Source of the DNA: Pseudonocardiales bacterium
GTDB lineage: Bacteria > Actinomycetota > Actinomycetes > Mycobacteriales > Jatrophihabitantaceae
NCBI GenBank assembly: GCA_025465405.1
Contig: JAODNL010000276.1
Coordinates: forward strand, 1 to 8,002
Direction of reading: 5' to 3'
DNA length: 8,002 nt
The position numbers and the translations under genes were made by a program. How positions within the stretch are numbered: the stretch's first letter is position 1; each line of letters starts with the position of its first letter. Below the pieces are notes generated by a model. That model was given only the letters and a program-made list of their open reading frames with translations, searched no databases and had not been told where the DNA came from. Below are positions 1-6,549 of this stretch, piece after piece.

Positions 1-992
1 CACATCCAGGTGGGGAAGCGCTCGAAACCGCGAAGCGCCTCCTCGGCAGTGTCATCAACGCTTCGGCCGCGGACGTAGCGGTTCACGCGGTAGGCGTCCG
101 GCCAGTCACCTTCGACCGCGACGGCGCAGAATCCGCGCTGCTCGATCAGTCGCCGGGTGATCCTGGCCCGGGCCTCGTAGAAGTCGTGCGTGCCGTGCGA
201 GGCCTCACCGATCAGGACGTAGTGGGCGTCACCGACGATGTCGAACAACGCGTCGTCGGACGGGACCCCCTCCTCCACCGGCCAGGCCTCGGCTCGAACG
301 ACAGCCGCTTCCGTCGGCCCGGTCGAGGCAGCCGCCGGCCGTGACGTCGATGCCGCGGCGCGCAGCAGGTCCCGCACCTCTTCGTCGGTCGTCTGCGTGA
401 AGTCCCAGTACGAAGCCCCGACCGCGAGGAACGGGGACGGTGACGTTGCACATACGACCTCGTCGGCCAGCGAAGCCAGCTCGCGACAGGTGGACTCCGG
501 GGCGGCCGGCACGGCAACCACGATCAGGGCCGGCCGCAGTTCACGCAGCGCCTGGATCGCGGCTCGCATGCTGGCTCCGGTCGCGAGGCCGTCATCGACG
601 ACGATGACGGTCTTTCCGTGCACGTCGAGCGCGGGCCGCCCGTTGCGGTAGGCCTGCTCGCGCCGCACAAGCTCTCTGCCCTCGCGCTCCACAACTTCCT
701 GGATCGCCTCAGGAGTGATGCCCAGTCCGCGGATGACATCCTCGTTCAGCACGACCACACCCCCGCCGGCGATCGCGCCCATCGCGAGCTCCTCCCGGCC
801 CGGAACGCCGAGCTTGCGTACCAGGAAGACGTCGAGCGGGGCACCGAGAGCGGTGGCGACCTCGTAGGCGACCGGAACCCCGCCGCGCGGCAGGCCCAGT
901 ACAACGACGTCGGAACGGTCCCGATAGTCCTCGAGCAGCCGGGCCAGGGCGTGGCCGGCGTCGCGACGGTCGCGGAACAGTCGATCGGGCAC
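1..992 (-). CDS. Phosphoribosyltransferase / erythromycin esterase-like fusion protein (Rv2030c-like), 5' part only
   Basis: Two domains are visible in the 330 residues inside the window; the rest lies beyond the left edge. Residues ~5-205 are a type I phosphoribosyltransferase domain: LGLPRGGVPVAYEVA near 32-46 and the PRPP loop VVDDGLATGAS at 131-141. Residues ~250 onward begin an EreA/ChaN-like erythromycin esterase domain, with GEASHGTHDFYEAR (262-275) and VEGDWPDAYRVNRYV (293-307), which carry the conserved His and Glu of that family. From memory the order and many stretches match M. tuberculosis Rv2030c (about 680 aa), a DosR-regulon gene; neither domain has a proven substrate there, so macrolide resistance should not be assumed. 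I chose GTG 992 because it directly precedes the conserved LFRDRR opening; in-frame GTGs at 1028 and 1037 are alternatives and none has a clear Shine-Dalgarno. It is the third gene of a leftward operon, 74 bp after the thymidylate-synthase-like gene (29 bp if GTG 1037 is used). Confidence 0.9.
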   Translation of the reverse strand, partial: MPDRLFRDRRDAGHALARLLEDYRDRSDVVVLGLPRGGVPVAYEVATALGAPLDVFLVRKLGVPGREELAMGAIAGGGVVVLNEDVIRGLGITPEAIQEVVEREGRELVRREQAYRNGRPALDVHGKTVIVVDDGLATGASMRAAIQALRELRPALIVVAVPAAPESTCRELASLADEVVCATSPSPFLAVGASYWDFTQTTDEEVRDLLRAAASTSRPAAASTGPTEAAVVRAEAWPVEEGVPSDDALFDIVGDAHYVLIGEASHGTHDFYEARARITRRLIEQRGFCAVAVEGDWPDAYRVNRYVRGRSVDDTAEEALRGFERFPTWM

Positions 993-1066
993 GACGACAC
1001 TATGACGACGCGAGTCGAGGGATGCCACGGCCTGCACGGCCGCAATCCACGCGAGGAATTGACCCG

Positions 1067-1705
1067 TTAGACCGAGGCGACGACGCCGCGCATGTAGTCG
1101 AGCTCGCTGTCGTAGATGTGGGCCGACTTGACGATCATGGTCAGCGTGCCCGCAGCGGCCCCGAGCTGCCCGGCGACCGCGTGCTGCACGCTGGCCAGCT
1201 CGACCAGATTGCCGTAGCCCTTGGCGCCGAAATCGATGCTGTGCGCGTAGACGGTGAGCTGCAGGCGGCCCTCGTCCAGCCAGAAGTCGAGCATGCTCAC
1301 GCAGGGAATGTAGGTCGTGTCCGTGTGGGGCTGAAACGTCGTGATCGTCGCTGAGCGGCACAGCGGGTCGGCGCGCAGCCGCGCCACGGCCCACTGCACT
1401 TGATCGAGTCCGCTGCGGTCGTAGTCGAACAGACGCGTCGCGTAGCTGTCGGCGTCGCCGAGTGCGGGCACCCGGGCGTGGTCGGTGAAGTTGGCGTGCA
1501 TCCAGGCCAGCCGTTGCCGGTCAGCGTGCCGCGCGATGAATGCGTCGTCCGGGTCGGGTTGCTGGATCTGCAGCGTCGCGAGCATCAGCTCGCGGATCGG
1601 CCGGCTGTCGTAGGTGCAGGTCCGTCCGCGGTCGAGGATCCGTCGCGCGATCTCGACCCAGGACTCGCCGAGCGAACGAGTAGTGATCCACTCCGCGGCG
1701 TCCAC
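1067..1705 (-). CDS. Small divergent thymidylate synthase-fold protein
   Basis: A 212-aa protein of the ThyA superfamily, shorter than E. coli ThyA (264) and near the size of archaeal forms. From the putative catalytic Cys135 (IPC) to Tyr198 it aligns without a gap to E. coli ThyA Cys146-Tyr209 as I recall that sequence. Kept positions include Ser156, Asp158, Asn166, His196 and Tyr198 (ThyA S167, D169, N177, H207, Y209). The phosphate-binding Arg166 of ThyA is His155 here, the double Arg of the neighbouring subunit loop is R117-S118, and the catalytic Glu58 position appears to be Arg65 (less certain, as it lies in a region with length differences). A reductive methylation of dUMP is therefore doubtful; a related C5 methyl or hydroxymethyl transfer on another pyrimidine nucleotide or nucleoside is possible. 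GTG 1705 is preferred over the longer open frame to 1903 because it lies 2 nt after the upstream gene's TAG, a coupled operon arrangement, and everything upstream overlaps that gene. Confidence 0.8.
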   Translation of the reverse strand: MDAAEWITTRSLGESWVEIARRILDRGRTCTYDSRPIRELMLATLQIQQPDPDDAFIARHADRQRLAWMHANFTDHARVPALGDADSYATRLFDYDRSGLDQVQWAVARLRADPLCRSATITTFQPHTDTTYIPCVSMLDFWLDEGRLQLTVYAHSIDFGAKGYGNLVELASVQHAVAGQLGAAAGTLTMIVKSAHIYDSELDYMRGVVASV

Positions 1706-1707
1706 GG

Positions 1708-1956
1708 CTAGGTGATCGTCACGTCGGCAGGTACCGCCGCGGGCGCAACACCCGCCTCGACCATCTGCTGCCATGCCTCGTCGTCGAAGCGGAGCAGATG
1801 GCGATTGCGCAGCGCCCGGTCTCTCGCGTCGAGGTAGGACTCGACGCTGGCGACGGCCGCCGCACTCCGCCAAGGCGCCTCGGTGACCTGGTGTGCGGGC
1901 CACAGTCTCTCGCCCCAGGTGCGTTCGCTGATCTGCAGATAGATCTGAGGCTTCAT
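1708..1956 (-). CDS. Hypothetical 82-aa protein, first gene of the operon
   Basis: I do not recognise this protein. It is 82 aa, starts MKPQIYLQISERTWGERLWP, has no signal peptide or membrane segment, four tryptophans, and a mixed charged middle (DARDRALRNRHLLRFDDEAW). The frame stays open upstream to 2349, but the ATG at 1956 is the sensible start: the upstream part overlaps the divergent regulator gene and a TAGTTT -10 hexamer lies 7 nt before this ATG. The TAG is 2 nt from the GTG of the thymidylate-synthase-like gene, so the two are probably translationally coupled, which suggests a partner or accessory role for that enzyme. This is inference from context only. A spurious ORF is less likely given the tight coupling and the gap it fills between divergent genes. 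Confidence 0.65.
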   Translation of the reverse strand: MKPQIYLQISERTWGERLWPAHQVTEAPWRSAAAVASVESYLDARDRALRNRHLLRFDDEAWQQMVEAGVAPAAVPADVTIT

Positions 1957-1963
1957 GCTCAGC

Positions 1964-1969
1964 AAACTA
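1964..1969 (-). promoter_or_regulatory. Candidate -10 hexamer for a leaderless transcript of the operon
   Basis: On the minus strand TAGTTT fits the mycobacterial TANNNT consensus and is followed by 7 nt and then the ATG at 1956. That spacing would put transcription start on the A of the ATG, giving a leaderless mRNA; there is no convincing Shine-Dalgarno before this ATG, which agrees. No -35 element is evident in the GC-rich stretch upstream. Confidence 0.45.
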
Positions 1970-2067
1970 TCTCGTCCGGGCGGGGTCCCGGGCCGATCCG
2001 CCTCTGGCACCATCTGTCGCATGACTCGGTTGGACGGCTCGATCGCCGAAGGGCCGTGGCCGAGGTC

Positions 2068-2072
2068 GAGGG
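2068..2072 (+). promoter_or_regulatory. Ribosome binding site deciding the regulator start
   Basis: GAGGG with 7 nt before GTG 2080 is a good Shine-Dalgarno match and favours that start over GTG 2056, whose nearest purine run (GAAGGG) is only about 2 nt away. Confidence 0.5.
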
Positions 2073-2079
2073 CACTGCC

Positions 2080-5055
2080 GTGACGACGACCCTGGTCAGC
2101 CCGATCTTCATCGGGCGCCGCGACGAGCGGACCCAGCTCGTCGACCTCGTCCGAACAGCAGCCGACGGCACGCCCGGTGTCGTCGTGATCGGTGGCGAGG
2201 CCGGAGTGGGCAAATCCCGGCTGGTCAGCGAGATGGTGGCCGAGGCCGAATCCTTCGGAACCCGTGTCCTGTCGGGGAACTGCGTTCAGCTCGGGTCGGA
2301 AGGGTTGCCGCTTGCGCCCCTGGTCGACGCGCTTCGGGTGCTGTCGCATTCGGTGCCGAGGGAGGAATTCGATCGAGTCCTCGGCCCGGCCCGGCGGCCG
2401 CTACTGCGGCTGTTGCCCAATCTGGATCAGGACCTGGCCGCCGACACTGGCGAGCACGAGGTGCACGGGCCGCAGCTCCTCGAGCTCGTGCTCGGTCTGG
2501 TCGAGCGCCTGTCGGAGATCAGCCCGGTGCTGGTCGTCATCGAGGATCTGCACTGGGCCGACCAGTCCACGTTGGATCTCTTCGCGTACCTGGTTCGGGT
2601 GCTGCGATCCGTCCCGGTGGTGCTGGTGGGGACGTTCCGGTCCGACGAACTTCATCGTCGCCACCCGCTGCGGTCCATGCTGATGTCGTGGGATCGGGCC
2701 CGGTCGGTGCAGCGACTCGACCTGATTCGCTTCGACCGGGACGAGGTCGCAAGCCAGCTCGCCGCAATTCTCGGCGCACAGCCGGAGCATGCGCTGCTCG
2801 ACACGGTGTTCGAACGCTCGGAGGGCAATGCGTTTCTTGTCGAGGAGCTGCTCGGCGTGGTGTCGGCCGGCGGCGATCCGACGAGTCTGCCGCCGTCGTT
2901 GCGCGACGTGCTGCTGGCTCGCGTCGACGGTCTCGGGCCCGAGGCCCAGCGGTTGTTGCGCACCGCGGCGGTCGGTGGCAGGTGGGTATCTGAGCAGCTG
3001 CTGCTTGCGGTATCCGGCCTCGAGGAAACCGCGGCGTTCAGCGCCTTGCGTGAGGCCGTCGAGAACCACCTGCTCGTCGTGGACGACGCGGGCCGCGGTT
3101 ACGCGTTCCGGCACGCGCTCGCCCGCGATGCGGTCTACGACGACATGCTGCCCGGTGAACGGGGCCGCCTGCACTCGATGTACGGGGAGCTGCTCAGTGC
3201 CCGGCCCGAGATCGCGGGTGATGACCGTGGCGCCGTCGCGGCCGACCTCGCCCACCACTGGTACGCGGCACTCGACCTTCCCCGTGCGCTGGCGGCATCG
3301 ATCGAGGCCTCGGCGCGGGCGTCTCAACGATTTGCGCCGGTGGAGGCGCTGCAACACCTGGAGCGAGCGCTGCAGATCTGGCCTCGCGTCGCCGACGCGC
3401 AGGACACCGCGGGCATGGACCAGGTCGAAGTGCTCCGCCTGGCCGCACAAGCCGCGTTCGCAGCGGGTGCGCTGGACCGTTCGCTCGGACTGCTGGAGCA
3501 GGCGATCACCGAGCTGGGCAACGACGGCGACGTCAGCCGGCGCGCCATCCTGTTGGAGCGCAAGGCGCAGGCGCTCAGCTCGTTGGGCACGAGCCCGGCG
3601 ACCATAGCCACGCTCACCGAGGCGCTGGGCTGGCTGCCCGCCGAGGAGACCTCGGTAGCCCATGCCCTCGTTCTTGCGGCACTGGCCAACGCGTACATGC
3701 GCATCAACGATTCCGCCCGTGCGATTGCGATCGGCGAGCGTGCGGTAGCCGCGGCGCAGATCTCCGGCGCCGACCAGCAAGAGGCCGACGCGAAGATCAC
3801 GCTCGGCGTGGTCTTCGCCGGCCTCGGCGATGATGTGGCCGGCCTCGCCGCCGGACGCGCGGGCATCGACCGGGCGCGGGCCGCTGGGCATGCGGTGACG
3901 GCGCTACGGGGGTACGTCAACCTGAGCGACTCATTGGAACTGCTCGGACGCAGTGCCGAGGCCGTCGAGCTGGCCATGGAAGGCATCGAACTGGGGCAGC
4001 GGCTGGGCTATACGCGCAGTGTCGGTACGTACCTGATCGGCAACATGGTCGAGTCCCTGGTTCGCCTGGGCCGGTGGGCTGAGGCCGACGCGCTGATCGC
4101 GACGACGCTGGCCGCCGAGCCCGAGGGCGTCTTCGCCGCCACCGTGTTGGATGTGCAGGCTCAGATGGCCGTACTCGCGGGTCGATACGACCAGGCTGAG
4201 CGCTCCGTCGAGCAGGCGCGGCGGCTGACCGGCGACAGGTCCGAGCCGCAGTTCGAACTCCCGCTGGCGTTCACCTCTGCCGAGATGGCTCGAGCGCGCG
4301 GCGACCTGACCGGCGCCCTGGCGACGCTGCGAGACATGTTGAACGGCTGCGGCCCTGACCCCTGGACGGCCCGCTACAGCTGGCCGTTGACCTGGCTGGC
4401 GATGCGCGTTCAAGCCGACCAGGCGATTCACGCGCGCGACCGCCGAACCCCGATCGAGCCACTCGACCCAGTCTTCGAACGGGCAATTGTGGCGCTGGCG
4501 GTGATGAACCCACCGGCGGAGGCTTACCGGGCGATGAGCGCAGCCGAGCGCAGCCGTTACCTGGACGAGCGCGAACCTCAGCCGTGGCTGACCGCGGCGA
4601 CGGCGTGGCGCGCGGCCGACCGGCCGTACGAGCTGTCGTACAGCCTGCTGCGTCTTGCGCAGGTTCACGCGGTGAACGGGTCGCGCGACGACGCCGCGGC
4701 GGCGGTCGGCGAGGCGCTGGAGATCGCCGCGCGCGTAGGCGCCGCACCGCTGGTCGAGCAGGCAGATCAGCTGATACGCCAAGCCCGGTTGACCGTCGAT
4801 CCAGCAACGAACTCCCCCACCGGGGCGGGCGCGGACGACGAACTGACCCGGTACGGACTGACCCAACGCGAGCGGGAGGTCCTGATCATGCTCGCGGACG
4901 GCCACTCCAATCCCGAAATCGCGCAGCAGCTGTTCATCAGCCCCAAGACGGTCAGCGTCCATGTGTCTAACCTGCTCGCGAAACTCGGTGTGAGCGGACG
5001 GGTCGAGGCAGCGACCCTCGCCCATCGCTTGCAGCGGACCGGACGCAGCGCCTAA
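2080..5055 (+). CDS. LAL-family (large ATP-binding LuxR-type) transcriptional regulator
   Basis: A 991-aa cytoplasmic regulator of MalT/LAL architecture. The N-terminal STAND/AAA-type NTPase domain opens with FIGRRDERTQL, has Walker A GEAGVGKS at 39-46 and Walker B LVVIEDLHWAD at 151-161. The middle (~450-900) is an Ala/Leu-rich array of helices of TPR type, normally the signal- or protein-binding part. The C-terminus is a LuxR/GerE DNA-binding domain: LTQREREVL at 927-935 and the helix-turn-helix NPEIAQQLFISPKTVSVHV at 944-962. GTG 2080 is chosen because GAGGG lies about 7 nt upstream and it sits just before the conserved domain; an in-frame GTG at 2056 is an alternative, and the frame is open back to 1798 only by overlapping the divergent operon. 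The ligand is unknown. Likely targets are itself, the divergent operon, or the MFS gene 119-193 bp downstream. Confidence 0.93.
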   Translation: MTTTLVSPIFIGRRDERTQLVDLVRTAADGTPGVVVIGGEAGVGKSRLVSEMVAEAESFGTRVLSGNCVQLGSEGLPLAPLVDALRVLSHSVPREEFDRVLGPARRPLLRLLPNLDQDLAADTGEHEVHGPQLLELVLGLVERLSEISPVLVVIEDLHWADQSTLDLFAYLVRVLRSVPVVLVGTFRSDELHRRHPLRSMLMSWDRARSVQRLDLIRFDRDEVASQLAAILGAQPEHALLDTVFERSEGNAFLVEELLGVVSAGGDPTSLPPSLRDVLLARVDGLGPEAQRLLRTAAVGGRWVSEQLLLAVSGLEETAAFSALREAVENHLLVVDDAGRGYAFRHALARDAVYDDMLPGERGRLHSMYGELLSARPEIAGDDRGAVAADLAHHWYAALDLPRALAASIEASARASQRFAPVEALQHLERALQIWPRVADAQDTAGMDQVEVLRLAAQAAFAAGALDRSLGLLEQAITELGNDGDVSRRAILLERKAQALSSLGTSPATIATLTEALGWLPAEETSVAHALVLAALANAYMRINDSARAIAIGERAVAAAQISGADQQEADAKITLGVVFAGLGDDVAGLAAGRAGIDRARAAGHAVTALRGYVNLSDSLELLGRSAEAVELAMEGIELGQRLGYTRSVGTYLIGNMVESLVRLGRWAEADALIATTLAAEPEGVFAATVLDVQAQMAVLAGRYDQAERSVEQARRLTGDRSEPQFELPLAFTSAEMARARGDLTGALATLRDMLNGCGPDPWTARYSWPLTWLAMRVQADQAIHARDRRTPIEPLDPVFERAIVALAVMNPPAEAYRAMSAAERSRYLDEREPQPWLTAATAWRAADRPYELSYSLLRLAQVHAVNGSRDDAAAAVGEALEIAARVGAAPLVEQADQLIRQARLTVDPATNSPTGAGADDELTRYGLTQREREVLIMLADGHSNPEIAQQLFISPKTVSVHVSNLLAKLGVSGRVEAATLAHRLQRTGRSA

Positions 5056-5065
5056 GCACCGAGGT

Positions 5066-5117
5066 AGCGGATCTAAGGAGTCAGCTCCCTGGATATCCGG
5101 TGATCGACCGATCCGCT
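5066..5117. repeat. Nested inverted repeats downstream of the regulator gene
   Basis: AGCGGATC (5066-5073) and GATCCGCT (5110-5117) are perfect 8-bp inverted repeats separated by 36 bases. The loop contains a smaller GGAG/CTCC hairpin (5077-5088) and the palindrome GGATATCC (5091-5098). There is no T-tract, so a classical intrinsic terminator is not shown; it could be a structured terminator of the regulator, or part of the leader of the exporter gene. Confidence 0.4.
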
Positions 5118-5135
5118 GAGCCCGGCTTAGTCCGA

Positions 5136-5166
5136 CTCTGGAGCGTGCCCAACAACACGCCCAGAG
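5136..5166 (+). promoter_or_regulatory. Hairpin abutting the ribosome-binding site upstream of the exporter
   Basis: CTCTGG-A-GCGTG (5136-5147) pairs with CACGCCCAGAG (5156-5166): 11 base pairs with one bulged A (5142) and an 8-base loop. The right arm ends 8 bases before the ATG at 5175 and includes the first purines of the AGAGAAAGAAG ribosome-binding stretch, so folding could hinder ribosome access. The same symmetry could instead be a protein operator in DNA. Confidence 0.45.
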
Positions 5167-5174
5167 AAAGAAGC

Positions 5175-5252
5175 ATGGCAATGACCGTCACCGAGGAATG
5201 GACCTGCCAAGGCAAGCGCCGCGTCCCGTCGCTCTTCCGGACCTATCCGTGA
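5175..5252 (+). CDS. Putative 25-aa leader peptide of the MFS exporter gene
   Basis: ATG 5175 follows the purine-rich AGAGAAAGAAG (5163-5173), a near match to the extended Shine-Dalgarno sequence, and opens a 25-codon frame: MAMTVTEEWTCQGKRRVPS and then LFRTYP. Its TGA (5250-5252) overlaps the GTG (5249-5251) that is the likely start of the exporter in the GTGA arrangement typical of translational coupling. The peptide is basic in its second half and matches no family I know. It is the best ribosome entry point in this leader, since neither GTG 5249 nor ATG 5270 of the exporter has a strong Shine-Dalgarno of its own. It could be a simple coupling device or an attenuation-type leader. If the exporter really starts at ATG 5198, this ORF would merely overlap it in another frame. 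Confidence 0.45.
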   Translation: MAMTVTEEWTCQGKRRVPSLFRTYP

Positions 5253-6490
5253 GCTCGCCCACCGGATCCATGCGGGCGGCACTGAGCCACCGCGCGTTCC
5301 GCCGGCTGCTCGCCGGGCTCGCCGCCTCTCAGGCGGGCGACTGGCTCTACAACGTCGCACTGCTCGGTTTCGTCTATGAACGCACGCATTCGACGCTGTG
5401 GCTCAGCGTGACGACGGCGGCGCGCGTGCTTCCCGTTGTCGTGCTCGGTCCGATCGGCGGCATGATCGCCGACCGCTTCGATCGCAGGCAGACGATGATC
5501 ATCTGCGATCTGCTGCGCGCGGTGCTCATGCTCGCACTGCTTGCGGTGGCGTCGATGAACATGCCGATCGTCCTTGCCCCGGTTCTCGCGGGCCTCGCGA
5601 CGGCGGCGGGCGCGCCGTATCCGGCCTGCGCCGCGGCCAGCACTCCTCGGCTCGTCCCGGACGAGGATCTGCCCGGAGCCAACGCCGCCCGGGCCGTCGT
5701 CGGCCCGCTGTGCGTGATCGGCGGCCCGGCCCTCGGCGCGCTGCTTCTCGCCGTCAGTTCCGCGAATGTGGCATTTCTCGTCAATGCGTCCAGCTTCGTC
5801 GTGTCCGCTCTGTTCGTCGCGTCGATCCCCGCCGGTGCCGCGTTCCGTCCGCTACGGCGCGACGGCGGACCCGCCCACCTGCTGCGTGAGATCGGCGAGG
5901 GTGCGGCCGCGCTGTGGGCGCACCGCCCGGCGTTCCGGCTTGTCACTGCTGACATCCTCTGCAGCTTCGTCTACGGCGTCGACACCGTCGCGCTGCTGCT
6001 CGTCAGCCGCCGACTCGGGTTGGGCGCGCACGGTTACGGCATGCTGCTGGCGGCCTTCGGTGCCGGCGGCGTGATCGGGTCGGCGCTTGCGGTCCGCGCC
6101 GCCCGCAGCCCGCATCCGCGCCGGATCATCGCCGCAGCACTGGTAGCCGTCGCGGTTCCGGTTCCGCTGCTGGCGGTGACACCGATGATCGCGGCCGCCC
6201 TCGTGTGCGCGGCGGTGAGCGGCGGCGGCTCGATGGTGGTCGAGATCCTGACTGAGACGGCGTTGCAGCGGGGCCTGGACGAATCAGTGTTTGCGCGCGC
6301 CTACGGCTTCGCGTTTCCGGTCTCGATCGCCGGTATCGCCCTCGGCAGCGCGATCGCCGCGCCGCTCATCGCGGTGCTCGGCCTCACCGGCGCGCTTGTG
6401 GCAGTCAGTGCTGTGGTCATCGCCTTCGCGGTTCGGCTTATCCTCCCCGAACGCACGCGTCTGAGCACACGGGTTCTCGCCACGGCGTGA
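5249..6490 (+). CDS. MFS transporter, probable drug/metabolite exporter
   Basis: A 413-aa integral membrane protein of the major facilitator superfamily, with about 12 hydrophobic segments, similar in style to the EntS/Mef/Tap exporters (MFS_3 type). It opens with AFRRLLAGLAASQAGDWLYN (16-35) and has the loop 2-3 signature GGMIADRFDRR at 70-80, with the conserved Asp and Arg residues; a central cytoplasmic loop near 196-230 separates the two halves. Transport is presumably proton-driven; the substrate cannot be told. The frame extends to ATG 5198, but GTG 5249 is preferred because the leader ORF's TGA overlaps it; ATG 5270 is a third option. It follows the LAL regulator in the same orientation with a structured leader between them, so co-regulation by that protein is plausible. 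A strong hairpin follows 78 bp after the stop. Confidence 0.9.
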   Translation: MSSPTGSMRAALSHRAFRRLLAGLAASQAGDWLYNVALLGFVYERTHSTLWLSVTTAARVLPVVVLGPIGGMIADRFDRRQTMIICDLLRAVLMLALLAVASMNMPIVLAPVLAGLATAAGAPYPACAAASTPRLVPDEDLPGANAARAVVGPLCVIGGPALGALLLAVSSANVAFLVNASSFVVSALFVASIPAGAAFRPLRRDGGPAHLLREIGEGAAALWAHRPAFRLVTADILCSFVYGVDTVALLLVSRRLGLGAHGYGMLLAAFGAGGVIGSALAVRAARSPHPRRIIAAALVAVAVPVPLLAVTPMIAAALVCAAVSGGGSMVVEILTETALQRGLDESVFARAYGFAFPVSIAGIALGSAIAAPLIAVLGLTGALVAVSAVVIAFAVRLILPERTRLSTRVLATA

Positions 6491-6549
6491 GCTGCCTCCG
6501 TCGCTGCCGTCGTCGGTGAATCCGTCGCTGCATCCGGCAGACTGAGCCG

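Noticed and set aside
1706..1903. N-terminal extension of the thymidylate-synthase-like frame
   Set aside because: Arg/Gly-rich sequence typical of a shadow frame over the 82-aa gene; the GTG at 1705 right after the upstream stop is better.
1970..2010. Possible DosR box (GGGAC-like sequence) upstream of the left operon
   Set aside because: Only the GGGAC half matches on the minus strand; the second half of the consensus (TWWAGTCCC) is absent, so DosR control is not supported by sequence despite the Rv2030c-like gene.
1798..2079. N-terminal extension of the LAL regulator frame
   Set aside because: It overlaps the divergent 82-aa gene antisense, has no family similarity, and GTG 2080 with GAGGG fits the conserved domain start.
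2401..3891. Long 496-aa open frame antisense to the regulator
   Set aside because: Composition (Arg/Gln/Gly/Val-rich, no domain) is that of a shadow frame in high-GC DNA; the plus-strand protein has clear domains throughout.
5122..5135. Half DosR-like site TTAGTCC upstream of the exporter leader
   Set aside because: Only one half-site, with no matching GGGAC half at the proper spacing.
3931..5181. Long 416-aa minus-strand open frame
   Set aside because: Antisense shadow of the LAL regulator's C-terminal half; no recognisable domain.
6497..6531. Direct repeat TCCGTCGCTGC at 6497-6507 and 6521-6531
   Set aside because: Two 11-bp copies only, in a low-complexity GC stretch; no further units and no functional context.
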